Shown: one piece after another, positions 53,519 to 62,042 of the stretch
Layout: each line of letters begins with the position of its first letter
Numbering within the stretch: position 1 is the first letter of the stretch
Origin: Bacteroidota bacterium
Lineage (GTDB): Bacteria > Bacteroidota > Bacteroidia > NS11-12g > UBA955
Assembly (NCBI GenBank): GCA_030682255.1
Contig: JAUXOK010000010.1
Coordinates: forward strand, 124,001 to 188,000
DNA length: 64,000 nt
Direction: 5' to 3'
The notes under the pieces: generated by a model
What the model was told of the DNA's origin: nothing
Seen by the model: only the letters and a program-made list of their open reading frames with translations
The model's database searches: none
Translations under genes and position numbers: made by a program

Positions 53519-54022
53519 TTAAGCTTTTTTAAAAATAGGGACAGTGCTGCAAGGCTCGCCATACATGATAGATTTAGCCAAAGGTAAAAGTTTATCTGTT
53601 AGCTGAACATATACATTGGGATGGATAGGCAATTCGCCACAACCTTTGATGACAATTCTTTGACCCTCATAATCCTGAAAAGGCAGTTGATTGATTTCGT
53701 TTAATAATATGGTATTTATCAGTTCCTCTTTGCTGCCAAAAATATAAAGTTTAGCTCTGTTATTGAGTTGAGTTGACATCAACATATATGCCCAAGTAGG
53801 TACAATAGCATCTGAACTGCAAATAATGTGAACATATTTATCTGTGTATTGCTCCCAATCGTTGGATTTGATGTAATCTCTAAATTCTTTTTCTTTGAGC
53901 ATCAAACCCATGTAAAGAACTTCTTTGATATCAATGGTTTCAATGGATTTTTCAAGCATCAATTCATCTAGATTGATGGTAATAAGTCCGCTTTTTGCAA
54001 CTTTGTTTTCAATAATTTCCAT
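53519..54022 (-). CDS. DUF2480-family protein
   Basis: 167 residues, cytoplasmic. LITINLDELMLEKSIETIDI, LYMGLMLKEKEFRDYIKSND, CSSDAIVPTWAYMLMSTQL and VIKGCGELPIHPNVYVQLT match the DUF2480 family, which I know mainly from Bacteroidota and which has no known function. Conserved CSSDAIVPTWA and GCGE could be ligand-binding. It is monocistronic and divergent from the SGNH/MBOAT operon. Confidence 0.8.
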   Translation of the reverse strand: MEIIENKVAKSGLITINLDELMLEKSIETIDIKEVLYMGLMLKEKEFRDYIKSNDWEQYTDKYVHIICSSDAIVPTWAYMLMSTQLNNRAKLYIFGSKEELINTILLNEINQLPFQDYEGQRIVIKGCGELPIHPNVYVQLTDKLLPLAKSIMYGEPCSTVPIFKKA

Positions 54023-54041
54023 AACTACTTAATTGATGATA

Positions 54042-54049
54042 CAAAATTA
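54042..54049 (-). promoter_or_regulatory. -7 box TAATTTTG of the DUF2480 gene
   Basis: Exact TAnnTTTG on the minus strand, 19 nt before ATG 54022. Confidence 0.5.
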
Positions 54050-54113
54050 AGCTTTATTGACAATTATAGAATATCTTTTATTGATGAAGTTATCAATGAA
54101 AAATAAAAATCAT

Positions 54114-54121
54114 TACTTTTG
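54114..54121 (+). promoter_or_regulatory. -7 box TACTTTTG of the O-acylation operon
   Basis: Exact TAnnTTTG, 27 nt before ATG 54149; it contains the in-frame TTG at 54119, which is therefore not the start. Confidence 0.55.
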
Positions 54122-54148
54122 CAAGAATTCGATACTCTTGATATTTTA

Positions 54149-55597
54149 ATGAAACCAAGCCAAATTTTAGCATTTCTATTTTTTAGTTTATTCAGTTTAG
54201 CTGCTGTGTCAACTTTTTTAGATAAGAATAATGTTAAAATAGGCGGTATAGAATTAGTTAAGATTGAAGAGTCACAAATTCAAAATGAACTTATCAAACA
54301 AGATTCAACAGAAATTTTTAAAAAGCAACAACTTATAAATGATTCAATTTTAATAGCTAAGAAGAAAGACGAATTATATAGAAAGCCTTCTAAATCTTTC
54401 CAAGATACTTTAACATTGCTCGAAATTGAATCTTTGGAGAGTCCAGCCAAGTTTTATTATTCAGAGAATAGTCAAGTAATGAATCAATTGTTTGATGCTT
54501 TAGAACAAACCAAAAGAGACAATACGGTTTTTAGAATTTTGCATTATGGAGATTCTCAAATAGAGATGGATAGAATCAGTAGTTATATTAGAGAACAACT
54601 ACAGAAGAGTTATGGTGGAAGTGGCATGGGGCTTTTGCCAGCCATGGAAATCACACCTAAATATACTGTTGCCATTCAATCCACAGGTTCCTGGACAAGG
54701 AAATTAACTTTTGGAAGCAAGGATTTTAGATCTAAACACAATAGGTATGGTCCAATGGCATACTTTTCAAGATTAGACTCTGAAAAGGGAAAAGTGTTTA
54801 TAACCGCGAGAGATAATACAAGTTTTAAAAATAAAAATTTCAAACAATGTAAAATATTGATTGGTGCAAATAGTAATCCTTTAGAAATTAATTTTACATC
54901 AGGCAAAACTTTGAGTTTGTCGCGAATTATTCAACCTAGTTCTATTGAACAACTTATTGTTTTTGAGTCTGACACTGTGGATTTTAATGGCAAAGTGGAG
55001 TTGGAGTTTAAAGGCATTGGAGCCGAAGTGCTTGGTATAGCTTTGGATGGAAATTCTGGTGTGAGCGTAGATAATATTCCAATGCGTGGTTGTTCTGGTT
55101 TGATGTTTAAGTATATTAATTCAGAAACATTAAGAAGAACCTATCAGAATTTAGGTGTTAAGATGTTGATTTTACAATTTGGAGGAAATGCATTGCCAGG
55201 TATGACATTAAAATCCAGCGCTGATTATTATGGAAAAAGGTTTTATGAAGAGATTATGTATTTAAAATCGATTAATCCTGATTTATTGATATTTGTAATC
55301 GGACCTGCTGACATGTCAGTAAAACAGGATGGGGTTCTTCAAACTCACATACAGTTAGAAAATTTACGTGATGCTATGAAAGCAGCAACTATTAAATCAG
55401 GTGGTGTTTTTTGGGATATGTATGAGGCGATGGGAGGCAAAGGAAGTATGATAAAATGGGTGCAATCCAAACCATCATTGGGTTCTCCAGATTATATTCA
55501 TTTTACACAAAATGGAGCCAACAAAATATCAAAAATTTTTTATCAATCATTGATGAAAGAGTATGAAATGTATAAATTAAGAAAACAAGTCAATTGA
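54149..55597 (+). CDS. SGNH/GDSL hydrolase-like protein, first of a pair
   Basis: 482 residues from ATG 54149. An N-terminal hydrophobic helix (ILAFLFFSLFSLAAVSTF) acts as signal or anchor, then a charged linker. SGNH blocks: ILHYGDSQIEMDRIS (about 132-146, Ser in GDSQ), LILQFGGNALPG, IFVIGPADMS and the terminal PDYIHFTQNGANKIS with the Asp-His pair. Such proteins with MBOAT partners transfer or remove acetyl groups on surface glycans, as AlgJ/AlgX do with AlgI. First gene of the operon. Confidence 0.78.
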   Translation: MKPSQILAFLFFSLFSLAAVSTFLDKNNVKIGGIELVKIEESQIQNELIKQDSTEIFKKQQLINDSILIAKKKDELYRKPSKSFQDTLTLLEIESLESPAKFYYSENSQVMNQLFDALEQTKRDNTVFRILHYGDSQIEMDRISSYIREQLQKSYGGSGMGLLPAMEITPKYTVAIQSTGSWTRKLTFGSKDFRSKHNRYGPMAYFSRLDSEKGKVFITARDNTSFKNKNFKQCKILIGANSNPLEINFTSGKTLSLSRIIQPSSIEQLIVFESDTVDFNGKVELEFKGIGAEVLGIALDGNSGVSVDNIPMRGCSGLMFKYINSETLRRTYQNLGVKMLILQFGGNALPGMTLKSSADYYGKRFYEEIMYLKSINPDLLIFVIGPADMSVKQDGVLQTHIQLENLRDAMKAATIKSGGVFWDMYEAMGGKGSMIKWVQSKPSLGSPDYIHFTQNGANKISKIFYQSLMKEYEMYKLRKQVN

Positions 55598-56871
55598 GTA
55601 ATAACATAAAAAAGTATATCATTTTAACAAATTTGTTGTTTGCTTGCTTCCTTAAAGCGCAAGATTTTCCAATTGAAATAGAAAAGTATCCTTTTGTGAA
55701 TTACAACATTAACAAGGTTTCATTTTTTAGTGACAGCATAGAATTTTATGGATTTTATAGAAAATTAGATAAGTTAATTAGTCAAGGCAGTGGTAAAATA
55801 AACATCCTTCATTTTGGAGGCTCACACGTTCAAGCTGATATATGGACATCTCAGATGAGAGATAATTTTAATTGGTTTTTAAATCAAAAAGTAGCAGCAC
55901 GAGGGTGGGTTTATCCATTTAAAATGGGGATTTCAAAAAATAATAATCCTTCAAATTATCAGTTTGATTTTAATGGAAAATGGGATGGTTGTAGGGCTGT
56001 GAATACTTCATGCATTGGAGATATTGGAATGAATGCATTGCAAACTGTCACATACGATTCAAATGCCCGATTTTCTCTAACATCTTATTCTTCATCAAAC
56101 ATACAGTACGCTTTTGATAGGGTAAAAGTGTTTTATCTGCAACATCATCAAAGTTTTGAAGTGGATTTAGATTCAAATTATGTAGCCAAACAAATTATTG
56201 TCAATCAACAACAAGGCTATGTTGAATTTATTTTTGATAAAATGATGACAAATGTTGGATTTAAATTAGTAAAAAAAGACACATTGCAAAATAGTTTTAC
56301 ACTATTTGGTTTGTTTTGTGATTTGGATGCTCCTGGGATTAATTACAACGCAATTGGTGCTAATGGAGCTTCAGTTCCAACCTTTCTTAAATGTCTGTCT
56401 ATGGAGCAGCAGATTAGGGCAATACAGCCAGATTTGGTTGTTTTTTCAGTTGGAATAAATGATGCATTCGCACCAGGATTTTGCCCTTCTTGTTATGAAA
56501 ATAATTACAATGAATGGATTAAAATTATCAAAAGGGCATCACCAAATACAGCCATTCTTTTTACGACCAATACAGATAGTTATAAAAGAACAAAAAAAGG
56601 AAAATATTATCAAAATCAAACGGGATTAGATGTAAAGATGGCTATGGAAAATTTATCTAGAAAACATAGAGCAGGGGTATGGGATTTGTTCTCAGTTATG
56701 GGAGGATTAGGGAGTATGGAATTTTGGGTAAGGCAAAATTTGGCGGCTAAAGATCGTGTGCATCTTTCAGGATTAGGATATAAATTTTTAGGAAATTTAA
56801 TGTTTAATGCTTTGATTTGTAATTACGAAGCATATTTAAGAACACCCATCTCGAGAATTAAACATGATTGA
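55594..56871 (+). CDS. SGNH/GDSL hydrolase-like protein, second of a pair
   Basis: 425 residues. TTG start in a TTGA overlap with the previous stop. Signal peptide ends near FLKAQ. Block I is ILHFGGSHVQADIW (about 70-83): the usual GDS is GGS. Others: GANGASVPTFL, VVFSVGINDAF (block III-like, with Asn) and DRVHLSGLGYKFLG (Asp-His). It is homologous in layout to the first SGNH protein. Periplasmic location is inferred. Overlaps the MBOAT gene by 8 bp. Confidence 0.78.
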   Translation: MSNNIKKYIILTNLLFACFLKAQDFPIEIEKYPFVNYNINKVSFFSDSIEFYGFYRKLDKLISQGSGKINILHFGGSHVQADIWTSQMRDNFNWFLNQKVAARGWVYPFKMGISKNNNPSNYQFDFNGKWDGCRAVNTSCIGDIGMNALQTVTYDSNARFSLTSYSSSNIQYAFDRVKVFYLQHHQSFEVDLDSNYVAKQIIVNQQQGYVEFIFDKMMTNVGFKLVKKDTLQNSFTLFGLFCDLDAPGINYNAIGANGASVPTFLKCLSMEQQIRAIQPDLVVFSVGINDAFAPGFCPSCYENNYNEWIKIIKRASPNTAILFTTNTDSYKRTKKGKYYQNQTGLDVKMAMENLSRKHRAGVWDLFSVMGGLGSMEFWVRQNLAAKDRVHLSGLGYKFLGNLMFNALICNYEAYLRTPISRIKHD

Positions 56872-58537
56872 TTATATTTTAGAAATACTTAAATCTTTTC
56901 TTGTGTTCTCTGAAACACGTCCTATTATTTTTACGGATACTGTGTTTTGGGTCTTTTTTGCAATTGTTTATGGAGTTTTCACTCTCATTTACAAACAATT
57001 TAACCTTAAGAATTTGTTTCTATTTTTAGTAAGTATTTTCTTTTACTACAAAACAAGCGGTTTGTTTTTTGGTTTGTTGCTCTTTACTATTACCAATGAT
57101 TTTTTCATTGCTCAGTGGATAGAAGCATCAAATGCTAATTTTAAGCGCAAATTATTATTGGGGTGGAGTGTATTTATCAATTTAGGATTGCTTTGTTATT
57201 TTAAATACGCCTATTTTTTCACAGATTCTTATAATCAGATTTTTCATACGCAATATGAAGCTTTTAATATTTTAGCTCATTGGGCTAATGGCTTTACAAA
57301 TTCTCAAACATTTGGTATTGATAGAATTATTTTGCCAGTGGGAATTTCTTTTTATACGTTCCAAACTTTGAGTTATACTGTTGATGTTTTTAGAAAAAAA
57401 TTAACACCATGCAAGAGTTTTTTTGATTTTGGATTCTATGTATCATTTTTTCCTCAGCTAGTTGCTGGCCCAATTGTTAGAGCTAAAGATTTTATACCAC
57501 AAATAAGACAACCATTTAGTTTAACCAAATATCAATTTGGTTTAGCTGTTTTTATGATTTTAAATGGGTTAATGAAAAAAATGGTTGTTGGCGATTACAT
57601 CGCTGTAAATTTTATTGATAAAGTTTATGCCAATCCATTGTTATATACAGGTATGGAGAATATGCTTGCAGTTTTGGCTTATTCTCTTCAAGTTTATTTA
57701 GATTTTTCTGGATACACGGATATAGCAATTGGCATTGCTTTACTAATGGGTTATCGTTTAAATACCAATTTCAATTCTCCTTATAAAGCTTTAAATACAG
57801 CAGAGTTTTGGAAAAGATGGCATATCTCGCTTTCCACTTGGTTGCAAGATTATTTATATTTCCCATTAGGAGGAAATAGAAAAGGGACTATTGCTTCTTA
57901 TATTATCATTTCTGTTTTAGCAGTTTTTATTTCTTTTATGCTAAATTCGGTTTGGATAATTTGGCTGCTAGCTTCGTTGGCTTTTGTTTTATTTGCATTA
58001 ACTTTAATCTCAAAAGAAATTAAAAAAGCAGTGAATACGAATATCAATTTGATGATAACAATGCTTTTGGGCGGATTGTGGCATGGCGCAACACTTAATT
58101 TTATGATTTGGGGGGGATTAAATGGCTTAGGTTTGATGGTTTATAAATTTTGGAGAAAAATAAGTCCTTACGAAAAAATGAAAACATTGCCTGTTCGTTT
58201 TTGGAAAATATTTATCACGTTTTCTTTTATATCTTTAACCAGAATATTTTTCAGAGCTGAGGATATGAATCAAGCCAATGAAGTTATTTATAAAATTTGG
58301 AACGATTTAGATTGGACTTTTTTGCCAAAAATTGTGATTGGTTACAAGGAGGTTTTTCTATTAATGACAATTGGATTTATAGTTCATTGGTTGCCCAAAA
58401 AGCAAAAATGGGAGTACAAAAAATTTTTTATAAAATCTCCCGTTTGGTTCAAAGTTGTAGTTGTTGTTGTTTCTATGATTTTAATTCAACTGACAAAATC
58501 GTCAGAAATAAAGCCGTTTATCTATTTTCAGTTTTAA
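56864..58537 (+). CDS. MBOAT-family O-acyltransferase (AlgI/DltB-like)
   Basis: 557 residues with about 12-14 membrane helices. ILPVGISFYTFQTLSYTVDV, FFPQLVAGPIVRAKDFIPQI, WKRWHISLSTWLQDYLYFP and the catalytic-histidine segment LGGLWHGATLNFMIWGG (about 402-418) are AlgI signatures. It carries acyl groups, probably acetyl, across the inner membrane for the two SGNH partners. The glycan target could be the product of the rfb/Wzc genes elsewhere in the window, but that is inference. Confidence 0.93.
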   Translation: MIDYILEILKSFLVFSETRPIIFTDTVFWVFFAIVYGVFTLIYKQFNLKNLFLFLVSIFFYYKTSGLFFGLLLFTITNDFFIAQWIEASNANFKRKLLLGWSVFINLGLLCYFKYAYFFTDSYNQIFHTQYEAFNILAHWANGFTNSQTFGIDRIILPVGISFYTFQTLSYTVDVFRKKLTPCKSFFDFGFYVSFFPQLVAGPIVRAKDFIPQIRQPFSLTKYQFGLAVFMILNGLMKKMVVGDYIAVNFIDKVYANPLLYTGMENMLAVLAYSLQVYLDFSGYTDIAIGIALLMGYRLNTNFNSPYKALNTAEFWKRWHISLSTWLQDYLYFPLGGNRKGTIASYIIISVLAVFISFMLNSVWIIWLLASLAFVLFALTLISKEIKKAVNTNINLMITMLLGGLWHGATLNFMIWGGLNGLGLMVYKFWRKISPYEKMKTLPVRFWKIFITFSFISLTRIFFRAEDMNQANEVIYKIWNDLDWTFLPKIVIGYKEVFLLMTIGFIVHWLPKKQKWEYKKFFIKSPVWFKVVVVVVSMILIQLTKSSEIKPFIYFQF

Positions 58538-58543
58538 TTATCT

Positions 58544-59512
58544 ATGAAAATAAGATACATCAGTCATGGTTTGTTTAAAACAGGAGGTTATCGGCATGAA
58601 ATGGTTTTATACAATGCATTGATAGAGTATTTTAAACCTCAAATAATATCACATAAAGTTTATAGAATAGAAAAGGAGTTTAAGAGTCTCTTGGGTTATC
58701 TTTATTTGTTGATTTGGTCTTTTTTTAAATCTAATGCCAATATAAATGTAGTTGTTGCTAGGTCTGCTTTTTCTGCTATTATGAGAAATTGGTTTAATCA
58801 AAAAGAAGTTTGGATAGTTCTACATAATTATGATGAAAATGATAATAAGTCAGGCTTTTATAACTTTTATTTTCAGGTTTTATGGCGTATTTTAAGTAAA
58901 ATTAAACACAATCGTTTTAAGGTTATTGCAGTTTCGCCTTATTGGGTAAAGTTTTTCAAAAACGAAAAAGGAATCAAGCCTGTATATTTATTCCCGAATC
59001 TTTTTGATACAACTTTTTATAATGATTTTAGAGTTAAACAAAAGAATAAATGGGTTCATTTAGGGCAATTTAGTTCTAAAAATGATCCACAAATTTTTGC
59101 ACTTGCCAGACAATTAACACAAATAGGTTATTACTGTTATTTTAGTACTTTAGATCAAAAACAAGCTCAATCACACAATGGTCAATTTGAAATTATTTGT
59201 TTCTTTAATTTTGAAGACTATTTAAATCAAATGGCAATGTCATCTTGCACGTTGGCATTGTCGTCTGTTAAAGAAGGTTGGAATAGGGTTGCTCATGAGA
59301 GCATGTTGGTAGGTACCCCTGTTATAGGTTATAAAAAAGCAGGCTTGGGAGATTTGATTCGAGAAAGTCAAAGTGTAGACGTTAAAAATATTGATGAAGC
59401 TTTTACCTGTATTTTAAATAGCTTATGGGTATTACCGTCAGATGATTTTGTTTTAAAATATGATTTAAGTAAAGCTCCAAATTATATTAAAGATATATGC
59501 TCAAACCATTAG
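58544..59512 (+). CDS. Glycosyltransferase, GT4-like
   Basis: 322 residues. N-terminal Rossmann start IRYISHGLFKTGGYRHEMVL with the glycine pair seen in GT-B enzymes, mid-protein VIAVSPYWVKFFKNEKG and LFPNLFDT, and a C-terminal donor site LSSVKEGWNRVAHESMLVGT (about 240-260), the EX7E-like segment. It probably adds one sugar to the same glycan acted on by the acyltransferase. It lies 6 bp after the MBOAT gene and overlaps the next gene by 16 bp. Confidence 0.82.
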   Translation: MKIRYISHGLFKTGGYRHEMVLYNALIEYFKPQIISHKVYRIEKEFKSLLGYLYLLIWSFFKSNANINVVVARSAFSAIMRNWFNQKEVWIVLHNYDENDNKSGFYNFYFQVLWRILSKIKHNRFKVIAVSPYWVKFFKNEKGIKPVYLFPNLFDTTFYNDFRVKQKNKWVHLGQFSSKNDPQIFALARQLTQIGYYCYFSTLDQKQAQSHNGQFEIICFFNFEDYLNQMAMSSCTLALSSVKEGWNRVAHESMLVGTPVIGYKKAGLGDLIRESQSVDVKNIDEAFTCILNSLWVLPSDDFVLKYDLSKAPNYIKDICSNH

Positions 59513-60474
59513 TTTCTATATTAATCCCAGTTTATAATGGTTTTGAAACTATTGAAAAGGCTATTCAGAGTTGTATAATTCAAACTTATTCAAATTTTGA
59601 ATTATTGATTTATAATGATGGCAGTAAAGATAATACGAAGCAGATAATTCAGAAGTTTTACGATTCGCGTATTGTTTTTATAGATTCAACAACAAATCAA
59701 GGCATTGTTTTTTCTAGGAATCAATTATTGAAAATAGCCAAAGGTGATTTTATAGCTTGGTTAGATGCTGATGATTGTATGATGCCAAATAGATTGGAAA
59801 AACAATTGTCTTTTTTTGATGAAAATTCACACATTGATATTTGTGGGTCTTGGATGTATGTAAAGAATTCTCATAATGAAAGTTTACAGATTGCTAAAAC
59901 AATTTGTGATACAGATTTAATTAAAACAGCACTTTGGTTTAAAAATTACATCTTTCAACCTACAATCATGAGTCGGAATTTTTATATGAAAGAAAATATT
60001 TTTTATAATGAAAGATTTAATAACGTAGCCGAAGATTATGCATTATGGATAGATTTGATGAATCAGAAAAATTTTGCCAATATTTCTGAACCTTTAATTA
60101 TTTATAATCAATTGAATCAAGAAGATTTTTTCAAGAAACAAATAAAATTAAATTTGGAAGATAAATTGAAGTTAATTTGGGAAGAAAAATGGCAACTTTT
60201 AACAACTCCAATCAATCTAAAAGAAAGACGTTTGTTCGAAATCTTTGTTTACAAGAATGAAAAACTCAAATTAAATGAAATAAAAAATTTATTGAATGTT
60301 TTGAGTATTTTTAATGAAAGTTTTAATCAATCAAATTACGCAAAATTAATGATAGCATATCATAAGTGTCGAATTTTTAGAAATGCTTTTTTTATGGGTA
60401 AATTATTACATATTAAACTTCTATTATCTTTTAGATATTATTACCATTTTAAAAAAGTATTTCTAGTAAAATAA
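59497..60474 (+). CDS. Glycosyltransferase family 2
   Basis: 325 residues. GT-A fold: VSILIPVYNGFETIEKAIQS (5-24), LIYNDGSKDNTKQII (NDGS nucleotide motif), ARN-like FSRNQLLKIAKGDFIAWLDADD with the metal-binding DAD (about 90). The C terminus is divergent and helical without a membrane anchor. Last gene of the SGNH-MBOAT-GT operon. Confidence 0.9.
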   Translation: MLKPLVSILIPVYNGFETIEKAIQSCIIQTYSNFELLIYNDGSKDNTKQIIQKFYDSRIVFIDSTTNQGIVFSRNQLLKIAKGDFIAWLDADDCMMPNRLEKQLSFFDENSHIDICGSWMYVKNSHNESLQIAKTICDTDLIKTALWFKNYIFQPTIMSRNFYMKENIFYNERFNNVAEDYALWIDLMNQKNFANISEPLIIYNQLNQEDFFKKQIKLNLEDKLKLIWEEKWQLLTTPINLKERRLFEIFVYKNEKLKLNEIKNLLNVLSIFNESFNQSNYAKLMIAYHKCRIFRNAFFMGKLLHIKLLLSFRYYYHFKKVFLVK

Positions 60475-60478
60475 GCTT

Positions 60479-61678
60479 TTAAGAAAATTGCTTAAATGCC
60501 AACTCAGCAATAGTATTGCCAATAGACAAAGAACTTGTTGCAGCTGGGCTAGGTGCATTTAAAACATGTATTTGTCCAGGAAGTTCTTTGATGTAAAAAT
60601 CATCAATTAGACCTCCGTTTTTATCGCATGCTTGTGCTCTAACTCCTGCACCTCCCTGTTTTAGATCTTGAGGTTGTATGGATGGCATAAGTTTTTGTAA
60701 AGCAATTGTAAAAGCTTTTTTGCTAAAAGAGCGATACATTTCGCCTATTCCTGTTTTCCAATATTTAATTGCTACTTTTTGAAAACCTTTCCAAGTCAAT
60801 GTTTCAAAAAGTTCTTTTATGTTAATTTGAGATTTTGTGTAACCTTCTCTTTGAAATGCTAGCACGGCATTAGGTCCTGCTTCTATTTCACCATCAATTC
60901 TTCTGGTAAAATGAACGCCAAGAAAAGGGAAGTTTGGATCGGGCACAGGGTAAATAAGATTGTTTACCAAATGTCTTTTATTGTTGTTTAAAGAGTAGTA
61001 TTCGCCTCTAAATGGCACAATTTTGACTTCTAAGTCTGGAATAGTTAAAGATGCTATTTTATCTGAATATAAACCTGCACAATTGATAACTAATTTGGTT
61101 TGTAAATCAAAACGACTGGTTTTGATATAAATTAAATCATTCTTTTTTGAGATTTTGACAACTTTTGTATTTAAGACCAATTCTCCACCATTTTTCTGAA
61201 ATATTTCACTGTATTTGTTAGCAACTACTTTGTAATCTACAATACCAGTTTGTGGCACAAAAATTCCTTTTACACCATTGGTATATGGTTCAATTTCTTT
61301 TATTTCCTTTTCATCAATATATTTTAAACCAGTTAACCCATTTTCTATGCCTCGATTATAAATATTGGTTAAGGCAGGTATTTCAGCTTCGGATGTTGCA
61401 ACTATGATTTTACCACACATATCGATGGGTATGTTATTCTCCTTGCAAAAATTTATCATTAAATGATAGCCTTCTATGCAGTTTTTTGCTTTCAAGCTTC
61501 CTGGTTTGTAATATATACCACTGTGAATTACCCCGCTATTATTGCCAGTTTGATGGGCTGCTACTTTATTTTCTTTTTCAATGACAATAATTTTTAATTC
61601 TGGTCTTTTTTGATTGATTTGTAGAGCTGTTGCTAATCCAACTATTCCAGCTCCTACTATGGCAATGTCGTAATCCAT
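60479..61678 (-). CDS. lhgO: L-2-hydroxyglutarate oxidase
   Basis: 399 residues. FAD-binding IAIVGAGIVGLATALQI (5-21), then the DAO fold with HQTGNNSGVIHSGIYYKPGS (about 42-61), LVINCAGLYSDKIASL and the C-terminal GGAGVRAQACDKNGGLIDDF, all specific to LhgO/YgaF-type enzymes. It oxidises L-2-hydroxyglutarate to 2-oxoglutarate with FAD, and electrons may enter the respiratory chain. It lies 9 bp after the LapA-domain gene. Confidence 0.93.
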   Translation of the reverse strand: MDYDIAIVGAGIVGLATALQINQKRPELKIIVIEKENKVAAHQTGNNSGVIHSGIYYKPGSLKAKNCIEGYHLMINFCKENNIPIDMCGKIIVATSEAEIPALTNIYNRGIENGLTGLKYIDEKEIKEIEPYTNGVKGIFVPQTGIVDYKVVANKYSEIFQKNGGELVLNTKVVKISKKNDLIYIKTSRFDLQTKLVINCAGLYSDKIASLTIPDLEVKIVPFRGEYYSLNNNKRHLVNNLIYPVPDPNFPFLGVHFTRRIDGEIEAGPNAVLAFQREGYTKSQINIKELFETLTWKGFQKVAIKYWKTGIGEMYRSFSKKAFTIALQKLMPSIQPQDLKQGGAGVRAQACDKNGGLIDDFYIKELPGQIHVLNAPSPAATSSLSIGNTIAELAFKQFS

Positions 61679-61687
61679 TTTATTGAT

Positions 61688-61975
61688 TTATATTGATTTG
61701 TTTTCTAATGAATCTATTTTTTGTTGTAATTGTTCAATTATTTTGTTTTTTCTTTTTGCGTCTTTATACGAACTAAAAAATGCCATAAGCCCGAAAAGTA
61801 AACCGATGGTAAAACAAAGTAAAAATAAAATTACTAAGGGGGCATTAATCTCCCAAAAAAATACCTTAACAATGGTGTTGTTGCTGTTTTGAAGAGCAAA
61901 TATCACAACCAAAATAATTGGAATGAAACTAAGTACAATTTTAATTGGATTCTTTTGGTTGATATTTTCTTGCAT
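61688..61975 (-). CDS. LapA-domain (DUF1049) membrane protein
   Basis: 95 residues with two membrane helices (IVLSFIPIILVVIFALQNS and APLVILFLLCFTIGLLFGLM) and a C-terminal coiled coil (KIIEQLQQKIDSLENK). This is the layout of LapA/YciS proteins, which in E. coli help control LPS synthesis with LapB. A role in LPS regulation here is inference. It precedes lhgO in the same orientation. Confidence 0.8.
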   Translation of the reverse strand: MQENINQKNPIKIVLSFIPIILVVIFALQNSNNTIVKVFFWEINAPLVILFLLCFTIGLLFGLMAFFSSYKDAKRKNKIIEQLQQKIDSLENKSI

Positions 61976-61979
61976 GCTG

Positions 61980-61987
61980 CGAAGTTA
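61980..61987 (-). promoter_or_regulatory. -7-like box TAACTTCG of lapA-lhgO
   Basis: One mismatch to TAnnTTTG on the minus strand, 4 nt before ATG 61975. Confidence 0.35.
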
Positions 61988-62042
61988 AGAAATTATCTAT
62001 AAATTGGATAATACTATAAAATTCGAACATGTTTTCGATTTT

